Below are positions 1-11,554 of a stretch of 64,000 nucleotides of DNA, one piece after another (position 1 is the first letter of the stretch; every line of letters begins with the position of its first letter). Location: NCBI GenBank assembly GCA_003864495.1, contig ML133454.1, positions 1,211,149 to 1,275,148 of the forward strand, given 5' to 3'. Source of the DNA: Nemopilema nomurai (Eukaryota; Cnidaria; Scyphozoa; Rhizostomeae; Rhizostomatidae). The notes beneath the pieces are model-generated. The model saw nothing but the letters and a program-made list of their open reading frames with translations, ran no database searches and was not told the origin of the DNA. A program made the translations under genes and the position numbers.

Positions 1-3000
1 TCGAGTGTTTTATCGATCACAAACGGAAAAGCAGTTATCATAATGAAGAGTTCCAAGACACACTGACTTTTTATGAGAAACACTCTATAAGAAAATGGTA
101 GGCGCAATTTTTCGAAAGTTAAGAAACAAACCTACCCAAATTGAAAAAGCTAAGAAACTTTTATAATTTGCAGTTTTGATTTTCCGAGTTAACGCTTTCG
201 AAACATCTGTCCCAACATGGAATGTCACTGTATTTTGCAAGTGTGTGGAGCAAGGTTGCTGAGGCTCTGAACGCACCATCGCTCCTCATTCTTTAAATTA
301 GCTAGCATCTTTAATTTACGAAACATGTAGGATACTTTTGCTAGCAAAATGGCTAGAAAATTTAAGACCCTGCCAACCAGCACCGGATCGTAGTTTATAA
401 TGAAAATGAGTGCAATCCTCAATTGTTGTTCTGCAATCCCCAAATATTCATGCAGTTACAATGGCTGTTTACAATAGAGGAAGACGCCTCTTTGCAGCGA
501 AGACATGAACAGTGATCAACTCAAATACCAGGCGTTCTCGCATTTAAACATCCAAAGATACAAACCTCTGTATAAATGGAATTAACCAGTTATCTTCGTA
601 CAATCATCCACAAAGCATTCCTTTTTAAGCAAACGTCTTCATCATTTCTGCCTTGTCGATCTATGAATACAACTGGCTTTTCAGGCTCCGTTCATTGATG
701 TGCCTACACTGACTTTATTACCTTTATCACATCGAAGGTACCCTGGCTGCCTTTCGGGTACATCAAGCCTCTCTCCATTCCATTCCTGTCTCTTGCGGGC
801 ACCGTGCCACAATGCCTATATTTCTCCGGGCTGCCACCCGTAACTATTTCTCTCTTCGGCTCTTTGATCCTCGGCTGATGACTGAATTATTTATCAGCAG
901 CTGGTGACATGGGACAGTGCAATATCTCAATCAAGAAAGATCTTTAAAGCAAACAAACCGCAATGTTTAAAAAATGTTTCATGCTGTGTGACATTTGAAA
1001 CCGGATCTCTTAGCCCGTGTTAATGAACAGCATTTGCTGACGATAACGCCTCTAAATTGCAAGCCTGGTGTTTCTGCCCAAGGCTCTGCTTGATGAAAAA
1101 CCAAAAAGGAGCATGCAGATTAACCCTGTGATGTCTTTAAAGGCTCCATGCTCTGTAGTTCTCGTTGGAGCCCTTCGAGATTTCCTCACACCTTTACTAA
1201 CCACTTCAAGAGCTCTTACAACCAGGAGCGTAGAGAGAGAGGGAGGGGGGTAAACGGCGTAAAGGGCCCGCAAATTATAGGTCTTACAGTTAAATATTTC
1301 GATTGCGGCTCAAAGGGCCCGCCCCAGAGCTTGGCTCCGGGGCCCAGGTCGTCTATCAACGACCCTGCTTACGACGAATGATGTCACCAGATCTTCTTTA
1401 TTCTTCTTCCTCTTGTTCTTCTTCGTTAAGATCTTCTCAAAGTTTCATAATCTAATGACGTTTGCTTTTTGTGTCTTTCAATTTGTGCCTCATACCAGTA
1501 TTCTGGTATCGCCAGGGATTGCAATTGCGTGCATTGCGGCTCCTTTGCTTTCTTAATAACAATGACGAACTATGGTTTTCTGTCTTATTTGAAATTGTGT
1601 CATCAAATCCCTTAACATTCGATTCACTTCGTTCTGTTTACAGTGGCCATGCTGATACTCTTACTACCACTTTTACTACAGGCTTTTTCTATCATGCTTT
1701 TTCTAACTGCGCCATTACATCACCCTCTTTCGCTATTTAACCTAGCTTCCATAACAATTTTAAAACTTTCCTTATTCAACTGGTATGAGCTTCTAATTAG
1801 CATTATCTCTGTTCATCAACCCTTTTATAGGTATCTTCGAAGCCAAATCGGTAGTGAGGAAGAGTCGGCAAAATGCGAGAAAAGTTTCAGTTAAATGCGT
1901 AATGAGCATGCGCAGTGAGCCTTCACTCGGACGCGAGATTGTTCGCGGGAAATAATACATCGCAGCAAAATTTCGGAAGACTTTTCTCACAGGAGGCTGA
2001 GCTTAAAATTGGAAAGACGGGGGGACGGAAGTGGTATCTCCCTCGTGCCTCGTCAGAGACAGCTTTTCAGGAGCGATGAAGATTTACTGGTAGAAATTTT
2101 AAAGAGTACCTACTTAGACAAAGTCGTCTATTTCATATATCAAATGCGGACGACCGTACATCGCCTTTGTTTACTCACTAACCAATAAGTAACAGAGCAT
2201 TGTTGACAACCCTGATATTATTTTGTACCGTTCTGTCGGATGCCCAGCTCTTAAAGCAAGATGCCCAGACAAACCTTCAAACATTCTGATAAAATATTAA
2301 TTGCGATTAACTCTGTTATCAGCTATGAATGCAACTGGGCCATTAGGAACATTAATCTCTACGATGCCATATTGCAGTCAGACTATTGCTGGTATCTTTG
2401 CAAATGGCAAGAGCAGTCGTAAACTTATTCTCTACACAGCAAACCTGCATATGCATACATGTTTAGTTTCCAACTGTGAGTATTTGATAACTTCTTTCTA
2501 AGGATTAGAAGCAAATGGAAAACGCTATTAGCAGTAATGGGTAGTTTATGAATTTGGTATTTCTGCCGACGCTTACTGGTATTTCTTTTCACCGGAGCAA
2601 AAAAACAAGACCAATGCTAAGTGCCAGCTAAGAGCTGTACTTTGGAGGTCGTTAAACCTCCATAAAAAAGCAGTATTTCGAAACGGAAGAAATATTTGAA
2701 CTACACCAATGCAAAAGGATGCTACCAGTGATCAAAAACAGGCATGGTGTGTGTAGGGCGATAGTCCGCGTTAGGGGTTCGATGAAAGTGTATTCTTGCC
2801 AAAAATGATGCAGAAAAATAAAGGAAAAGAGACTGTACACACCTAAAAGCTGTGTGAATACTTTGAATAATCTACAGTTATAGTCTTTCTGGTTCAACCA
2901 GTACAACAAGTGTTCTTCGTCTCCTTCTCCGCAAAGGTCCTTACCCCATTAACTTGAAGCAACAGTGATTTACTTGACATAAACATCGTGCTTTTCATTT

Positions 3001-6000
3001 GGTTATAGCAGGCTTATACGAGTGTAGGTAACCTACAAAGACCATTGCAGTGACAACTGATTATGTTGTGTTATATAGACGCGCTTCAGAATAATCCAGC
3101 CTGCTAAATAGCACTGTCGATTAATTTCGTGATAAAAAGATAAAATAATGCCAATTATTTGATCAGGATCTTCCGCGGTGGCATCTTAGTAGGCCTTGGT
3201 GGTCACCACCTTTTAAAACAACGTCGATTGTTTTTAAAAAAGTATTGTAGTCAAAACATTTAAGCTTAAAATATCACAGAGCCTCAATCTGTAATAACTG
3301 AATTCTCAGTAGTGCGAATTATTGCACTCAACCTTGCTTGAGGGGGTATGTGGGGTTAATAGCTTATGGCCTACATGTAATACTGGCCTACACGTAGGGT
3401 TAACGTCTTATTAGTGAAAAATTTGAGCACAGGAAAATATACTGATGTAGTCTAAGGAGATTTCGATGCATTATCTGACTCTAAAATAAATAAAGCTTGA
3501 TCCATTTTGAAAGGAATACGCGCTTTTTTTTATAAGGAACCTACATGTAGAAGGCCGAAGTATTTAAAGAACTTGTACTACTAAAAACGAAATCCCTAAG
3601 GAACTTTTCGATTTGAAATTTTTTTTATAACTGCAAGCATCAAGAACCAAAAAGCCGGTTCATTTCATTTGCAGCCAATACTCGCATAGTTTGTTTGCTA
3701 TTCGTGTGTCAAGTGCTTTATTGAGTAGTTTCCGCATATTCTATCTCGCCCCTTTCTCTATTAAGTGTTAAGGCTTATTGATGTGCAGTGAAAATTAAGG
3801 AACTTTTAAGGAATTTCTGGTATTAAAATCTGGTGTGACTTGAGGTCAAGAATAAGAACTTTTGGAACTAGGCCTTGAGGTAGGTTCCTTATAAAAAAAG
3901 TGTGTACACTCCATCCCTCCCTTGGCCATACTTGAGATAAATCTTATAGACGAATTAAGTTTTACATATAGCAATGAATATTGAAAAAACGTTTGCAGAG
4001 TGTGAAAGTCTAAGGGCGTTACTGGTATTATGACCAACACAAACGTTGCATGAATTTCACAATAGCAAGTAACAACATAAGTATAATTTTTGCGCACTAA
4101 TTAGTCATTTCATTGTGCGCATTATTTAAAAATGATGTTGTCGCTGTTCCTTGCTATTGTGAAATTTTGTAACACGAAATAATTAAAGATGCAATAGAAC
4201 TAACCTCTTCGCTTGGCTAGACGTTTCCCAAGGACGCAATCCTTTGCAAGTTTATGTTGACGTCTCACTTGACTCGATTGCGTTAGAGAAACTCCATACA
4301 CGAAAAAATTGAGTGACGCCAGAACATATTGCAAATCCTTCTGGCTTCGTTAATGTTGTCAGGATTTCCAAATGATTAATGACAGCCGCTTCCTGGTACT
4401 GCGAAGCTTCAGTTCCCCAGACAGTGGAACTCTGCAAATAGATTATAAAGGCAATAAATAGAAAGTACCACAACATGCAGATAAACATTCATCAGAATTT
4501 TTCTTAATCACAAAAGGCATCACTTGGACTTTCTTTAAGTTAATAGTGACCAGGATAAATATATTTAGCAAGCTCATTTCCAGGTTTCCTTCTAAAGCAC
4601 AAAGGTGAGAGGAAGGATAAGACCATAAGACGAACCATCTCTAACCATTATTTGGCTTTCTCGGCCTACCTAATAACCATGGTTTTGTATGGTTTGAGGA
4701 TAGCGATTGTTGCTTACCAAAGAAAAAGGACACGAACAAACAAGTTCCATGGAGGACAATGTCAAGTCGATAGTTTCTTTTTTAGCTTAGAAAGTACAGG
4801 GTGAATACTTATCGCATTGTCACTCAAGAGGTAACAAGAGAATACTTCTTTAGAATGAAAGGGGCAACAGCTGACGACAACGAACCACATAGACTCTGAA
4901 CAAGCTCAGACCTGATTTAAAGGTTTTCATGAAAGCAATCGCTTCCCTACAAGTATCCAATTTTTTTAGCACATTTGCCACTAACGATTTAACTAAATAC
5001 CGGGATACTTTCAATAAACTGAAACAGCTCTCCTTGAAACGATGTCATATCCCAAAAACAATAGCATGGCCTTCAGAGCTTCTGCGAAGAGAACTTGCGC
5101 AAGATTTGGATGTTTTGCAGGGAATCAAGAAAATTTTTGACGTCATTTCAGTGACCTCAAATTCGTGGCGACAAAGTACTAAAAATCTGTGGCATCAGTA
5201 TGTGAATTTTAGCTGTTCTATCAATACGATATTGTCAATAACGAGCAAACGAGATCTTTCCACCTGCTAGGACTAATGTCTCCTGCCAACAATTGTCCTT
5301 GAACTACATTATCATATACATTCTGTATAGATTCAAGATACGCATCTACCGACAAACCACAACTTTTACCGACCATCCATAGAATTTGCCTACCAACTTT
5401 TCAAAGGTGTGCCTCCACTAAAATATTTCTTCAGAATCAGTGACTGACTTATTAACTGTTTCTAGCGTCTCTAATTGTTTGGCTTGGCCTTCAATTGGCC
5501 GGGTTTGCTAATCGGCTCCTTCAAAGCACCTTGTTTGATCGATTCTTGGAGCTGTATCACATCACTCACAGCGCAGCAATATTCTCTACAGGCCCCACAG
5601 AACTTCTGTGGATTCTAATTAGCATAAGCCCTTTTCTCTATTTTATATGCCTAGCTTCCATTGATCAGGCGGTCTAGAAGTTTCGATATAGGATACTCTC
5701 TTCTAAAAAGAAGAAAAGCTGACTGTAGAATAAATTCGTGGTGAGGGGAAGGACAAGTATTGGCCAATTGTTTAAAAAGCTTTGGATGGCCTTTGTGTAA
5801 AACGGATGGAGCAGTTAATGGCAATAAGAAGCTCGTGGAGCTCTGAATATATCAAAGACAAATTCAGACTGTTTTTTAATTATTTATTTATGAGATGAGA
5901 AAGCCTAGGAAAGACTCTTTGTTCTAACAATGTACCTTAGTTATAGCCAGTTAATAGATGGTAATATAATCAAAATTGTTCCAGCATTTCTATATTTATT

Positions 6001-7303
6001 ACAAAACTTTTTGTCTTCAGCGGATGAGCAGTGACTTTTATTCGTATAAAAGCTTGAAAGTTTTGTGGATGACCCGTGTAACATTCTTGGTGTTGCTGTG
6101 TTTGTTATAAAACACATTTTAATTGATTTCAAATATAAACCTAGATTCGCTCTTGTCGTATAGGGCTACAGCTTTTTTTCTTGCGGGAAGATCTGCGTGA
6201 GATCTTTCTCTGCCTCTTTGTCGCAATTAATCAATTCTTTATCAGTATTCATTAGTCAATTCTTTATCTTTTTTCTTTATCTCTATCATTAAATACTTTA
6301 TCAGGGGAGTGTTATTCGTTGTTTTTATTGCTTTGTGTTGTTTTATAACTGCATTTACTAGATTTTAAGTGTCCATTGCCAACTTTCTAGAATTCATGAT
6401 CTTATGCTTTAATATGTTGGTACAAAGCTTAAAAATAGCAAGAAATGGCGTATTTTCGTTACCTCTTGCTATAGTATTCATTTTGTCGATAGAAATTTTA
6501 AAATTACATCTACATCACTTTTACCTCAACTTATAATTTCATTATGGTCCTTGTATTTATTGCGAGCTTGGGTTTCAGTTTTTCAGTGGAATGTTAAAAA
6601 ACTTTGCAGTTTCCATAAACAAGCGTCTTTTGCATTATTTCCTTACAAGAAAGTACATATTAACAAATTATAGGTGCCCTTCTCCAATTCTTCTCCCGGG
6701 GCTCTCATGTTTATCTCAAACTCATTATCAACACCATTGAAACTAATGGACTATGCAGTGAGACTCGTTTCACTCAAATTAATCCTACTGCAATATACAT
6801 AATACACTTGAAACTTTGTTTGGGAAGAGAAACCAATCCACAATCCAGAAGATCGGAATCCAATGGATGCCACGCCTCCTTCCGTGGGAGAAGTCCATTC
6901 AAATCCATGGTAACAGCTTTAAACAAAAAATATGGCTAACGTGGATTGAATTCGCTTTGTTCTTTGTAATCGACGTGACAATGTACTTAAGATAATATAT
7001 ACAAGATTTGAAGAATAGAAATGGAGTTGTATTTCTCTTCTGTTGTGAAGCTTCTCTTTGCGAAATTCTATAGGAATTCTCTCTGGGAATTTAGACACGG
7101 TGTATGAATCCAATTGTTTACCTTGAAAAACTGCTTGGAAAATTGGTTATGATGGCCTAGTGATTCTGTGTCTGTACGCGGAAGAAAATGGCGCTGGTTT
7201 CGCATTAATCCGCGTTGCCAGAGAAACTGCACCGAACTATAACCTTACTAACAAGCAAAGATGCCTAGTAGGAGGAGGAAGGTTGCTTGAAGTGGCCGGG
7301 AAC
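1..7303. other. Long stretch without a recognisable gene
   Basis: AT-rich DNA with only short open frames, the longest being 113 codons at 4929-5270 on the + strand. None of the translations resembled a family I know, and I could not link any into a spliced model with matching phases. It may be intergenic DNA, old decayed repeats, or hold lineage-specific exons that I cannot recognise. There is no tRNA-like or rRNA-like segment that I could see. Confidence 0.5.
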
Positions 7304-9598
7304 ATGCTGCAGGTTCCTGGTAAGTGAGCAGTGTAATGAACCGTTTAGAGTTACGACGGAAAATCAAGCCTTTCGCAGACCCAATAATCTGAGTAATTTT
7401 GATGACGATGCTATTGTCACATACATGTGCACGGGACCTCGACCATTGGAAACCTTCGCAGATGCAAGCGAAGAAGCTTCGTGTTTTTTCGCTAGCAAAC
7501 GACCCTCTAATGTTAGTCGAAGGTTGATTTTCCTATCCACGAACGAATCCAAGCTAGGAGTTATTGCGATTATCAATTCGCTACTCTTAGTACGTGGAAT
7601 ATCATTCATCTGTTGTTTGTTAATAACTTTTTATTCTTCTTGGCAAATCCAAGTTTAAAAACAATGAAAAAAATATCTCTATGTATTGGTTGTTATAATG
7701 GTTCAAATTCAGTGTAATTACGATTCTGACGTAGAAATGAGGAGCCAGTCCACTTTTCTGCAAACTAAGCAAAAGTGCCCCTTCTAAAGCCAACAGGGCC
7801 CCTGCGAGTATCAAGTGTGTCGCTTGTAAAATCCAAAATTTGTAGTGGCTATGAACCCCTTTTCTGGCCTACACAGGCACCGCGGAGCGTTGCGAAAAGT
7901 GGGGGGTCTAAAAAAGTGGGGGGGGGCTAAAACCATTGAAAAAAGGCTTTATTGGTAGTTTATTTCTTAATGTGTGGCATTTTTAGCAAAAAGTGGGGGG
8001 TAAAGCCCTTTCAGCCCCCCCCTGCTCTGCGGTGCCTGCTACACCACCATTTGCTACCATTCCAGACCCTGTCTACGTTTGGTGGGTTGGGAGCAAAAAT
8101 TAAATAATCTAGTTTCACATATTTTGACAATTAGGTTTTTACATATATACACTCATTGCATCTTTGAAGCTATTTTTGATATGCAATTGGTTATCAGGTA
8201 GTTATTAATCAGTTATATAATTTTGTTTGTGAATATTTACCTATGGTTTGAACATTTACATTGCAGTATCATTTCTTATTTTCATGTTGATTTGAAATGT
8301 AGATTTTTGCTTGCGACAATTACCTCTTTGAGCAACAAATGTGCTATAATCACAAGCATTTATGTAATCCATGTTTAAAGCCATACTTTGGAAATTCTGC
8401 ATAATATATTTGAGCAATTTGTGGATATTTGAAAAAACCTATAGCGTACTAGCTTTCTAGTTTTGCTATGTTTTGCTATTTCCTGTGTTGATGCTGGAAT
8501 TGAGGTCCATTTAAAAGAGTGCAATAGTGTCTCATAACATTATCTGTTTCATTTCCAGATTGGCTCTTTGTCCTTTTGACAACGCTAAGCATCTTGCTTA
8601 TGGTTGCATTGCTGACATGCCTGATATCATGCATAGTTATTCGGATGAAAAGGCGGGGAAGACACCTGCCAATAGAGCATCAGTTTCTCATGCAAGATCA
8701 ATCAGCATATGGAAATATGGTGCATTCATATATTCCATACACAGTACCAAAAACTGTTCAAGCATCAACAGCTAAAGGTGGTAGTCCCCCTTACCACTTC
8801 CAGGTCCCTGCAAAAGGGAGGCACTATTATGCAGATAATCTGAAGTACATGGGATACTCCACCAGCACTCGTAGTGAGCCAGCAATAAACAGGGCTGGGA
8901 GTGAGGAAAGGTACAACAGCAAGCTAGTGCCGAAATTAAAAGAGCCCTCCCTTAGGTCAGGCAGTCTGCTGAATGGGGGCTACCCAAAGGCGTCAAGTCG
9001 CCCAAGCAGCAGAGCCAGCAGTCTTCGAAGTGAGCCAGTTGAACCTGTTGATATGGAGGCAAATCAAAATTTTTTACCAGGCAAAGAAGTTTATTTGCAT
9101 AGCTCGCTATTAAATGCAGACCCACAAGCAGTCGAGCCTAGCAGTGAGTTTGATGTAACCGATTATGTTGTCAGCTATGATCAAAAAGAAAATAACAGCA
9201 GTATGGAGGGAAAATTTGTTAATGGAGCTTTGATTTTGTCTTTGTTCTACAATACTGATGATTCAGAGCTTGTTGTTATCATTAGACAAGCTATAGACCT
9301 TCCTGTCAGCCAAATTAAAGAGGAGGATTTGGAAGTCTATGTCAACTTTTGTATTCTTCCTGAAGACTTCTATTGGCAGAGGACAGAATCTGTTATGCAA
9401 ACAAGAAACCCCATATTTGATCAGACATTCCATATTCCTGATGTTCTTCTTCACAAATTGCGACAGTACACATTATGTTTCCTGGTTATGGATTCAAGTG
9501 GATTACAAGAGTCAATTTTAGGAAAAGTCATGGTTCCATTATCAGAGCTGCGTGCAGACATGGATTTGGAGATGTGTAGGGAACTTGGCACTGACTAG
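7304..9598 (+). CDS. Single-pass membrane protein with one C-terminal C2 domain (synaptotagmin-like)
   Basis: Two coding exons, 7304-7319 and 8559-9598, give 351 residues. Exon 1 starts at ATG 7304 (MLQVP) and stops at a GTAAGT donor in phase 1; exon 2 follows an AG at 8557-8558 and completes the split codon as Asp. Residues about 7-28 form one hydrophobic helix followed by a basic stop-transfer cluster (RMKRRGR). A polar, Ser-rich linker of about 190 residues follows, then a C2 domain at about 225-345 (strand GALILSLFY, motif TRNPIFDQTF, LGKV near the end). Synaptotagmin-type proteins bind membranes in trafficking or exocytosis, but most carry two C2 domains. Several usual Ca2+-binding aspartates are absent: the loop 1 SDPYV position reads EDLEVYV, and in loop 3 only the first Asp of VMDSS is kept. 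Ca2+-independent binding is therefore inferred. The exact subfamily is not resolved. Confidence 0.75.
7874..8038. mobile_element. 165-bp MITE in intron 1 of the C2-domain gene
   Basis: Inverted ends CAGGCACCGCGGAGC (7874-7888) and GCTCTGCGGTGCCTG (8024-8038) match over 15 bp with one mismatch. The element is flanked by a direct repeat CTACA at 7869-7873 and 8039-8043, consistent with a 5-bp target-site duplication. The interior has runs of G near one end and C near the other and has no coding capacity. It lies wholly inside the intron 7320-8558. The superfamily is not assigned. Confidence 0.75.
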
Positions 9599-10153
9599 AA
9601 AGATTCCTTTTTGTGTTATTCACGATTCAACTTTTGGAAAAGGTTTAAATGCAGAAACATTTCTCTTTCATAAAACTTGACACAGAATTCTCTTTCTGTT
9701 CTATTATGGAATTCTCAGCTAAATTTTTCTCAAGGATGAAAGCATTAAATAACCATTGGGACTACTTGTTAGTTGAATTAATTGTATCTGTACAGAAAAG
9801 TTGGGAAGTTTTTTGATATGTTACTTTGTTGTTTAACTGTGCCAGTAGATATGCAGTCTATAATACTTTTTGTGTAAGAATTTTTATAGAATATTTCCTT
9901 TAGAGGAGCATATAACAAACTGGCTTTGTTTAGTTCTGGCGTTAGCAAAATTTGTACGACTCAAGAACGTTTTTTCTCCTTGCTTGCTTTTGATACAGTA
10001 GCTTTTGATGATAAACATATTTTTGTACTTGGTAAAGGATGATATAATCTGTAAAATTTTGTTCTTCTTGTCTCTCTCTACATCGAATTGGCAGCTAATG
10101 GTGCATATCCAATATTTTTACCACTGACTATTTTTACATTTGTGTTAATGACC

Positions 10154-10159
10154 AATAAA
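10154..10159 (+). terminator. Poly(A) signal of the C2-domain gene
   Basis: AATAAA lies about 555 bp after the stop codon at 9598 and ahead of the next + strand gene. It is the clearest hexamer in the 3' region. Confidence 0.5.
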
Positions 10160-10851
10160 GATGATTCTAAATGATGCTAAAGACTACCAGACTAAATAGT
10201 TTTCTTATTTTAAAATGCTAGGAATAGAAATTGTGTTGAGTCTAGTTTGACGACTTCACATTGAAAAGGGGATGACATTGAGATTTGTAAACCTTGAATT
10301 CGGTTCTGGCAGCCTGTCAAGCAGTAATTAGGAGACAGGAAGTAATCTTAGGACTTTAAATAGAGTTTAAATTTTCGCTTACTGGACAACCAAAAAGTAG
10401 AAGAAATTTCAAAAGCTCTGTTTCTCATCTTTGATTAAAAGTCATAGAAAAATACAGGTAAATGAGTTTAAAAAAGTCTTCCATTTGATTAAAAAAGCTT
10501 ATTTGTAAGATGAGGGCCAACAATTGTTTTACACGCCAAAACGTGACGCAACAAGGGAAGCGACGATTCTCATTTATTTCAGTTGCCCCCAATGTCCTTT
10601 ACGTGAAGGTGGGTTCGGCTGTTTTTGGACCGTGAAAACGTGAATCGGCAAATTTTATAGCGTATATTTTAGTTCGATACTAGTGCTTCTAGTCGATACT
10701 AGTCTTCATCCCGAAAAATTCATCTACTTTTGACGCAATGCAGTAATGGACAACAAGTTGCAATAATTGGCTGTAGGTTATGAAAACCAGTGTAGCATGT
10801 ATCGGAAAAAAGAATTAGCATATGTTTGGAACAGAAACCCTAGGTTTAAAA

Positions 10852-11223
10852 GAGTTATTAAAGGAGAACTGAAGAGCGGTTCTGGGAAAATCAAGATTTC
10901 GCCAATATTCGTTGCTGTGAAAATATCATCGTAAAACTCCAAACTTCTTGCAAACTATAAAAAACAGTGTACCAGGCTATGTTTAATCGGCTAGAGTTCA
11001 AATTATATTTTTATCATTTCTCAGCAAAAAGTTATTAAAGGGAAACCGGGGGGCCGAAAGTCACACATTTTTGCCAAAATTTCGAAGACTTTAATTAGGC
11101 TTGGATTTTTATATACCTACGAAAATCCGGAAAAAAATAGTAAAACTACCATGTTATTAATGTTGGAATTAAAACCACTGCAATACTCATAGCAAGTCCG
11201 GAGTTATTAAAGGAAAACTGAAG
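10852..11223. repeat. Three copies of a GTTATTAAAGG motif about 175 bp apart
   Basis: The core GTTATTAAAGG starts at 10854, 11031 and 11203. The first and third copies continue as GAGAACTGAAG and AAAACTGAAGG; the second as GAAACCGG. Spacing of 177 and 172 bp suggests a very degenerate tandem repeat of about 175 bp, although the sequence between cores is barely similar. It lies 330-700 bp upstream of the DDX46 start. Confidence 0.45.
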
Positions 11224-11554
11224 GGTATTTTGCGTGCGAATCGTAAGGGCCATATAAATAAATCACTAGTGATGTTTACAAACGTCAAATGAGCTGTTTC
11301 AGCATTTTTTGCGAAGTTCAGTACTTTCTAAAAAGGCACATTCTATGACCCTGTATATGCTATTTGAGCTATAACCATTGACTGCAAGTATAACTTTTAG
11401 GAACATATTCTTTCCCATAACGGTTTGACGAGCCTTTCCACGACCACAAAGTTCTATCTGCCAGAAAGCAGCTTGTGCGCACGCGCAAAACGTGCGTCCT
11501 CAGTGAATGGGCCTAACAAGGGTCATTGTGGATAGTATGTTGTAAAACAGTAAA

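Noticed and set aside
4929..5270. 113-codon open frame on the + strand
   Set aside because: No recognised domain, no matching splice partners, and of a length that can occur by chance in a 7-kb gene-free stretch.
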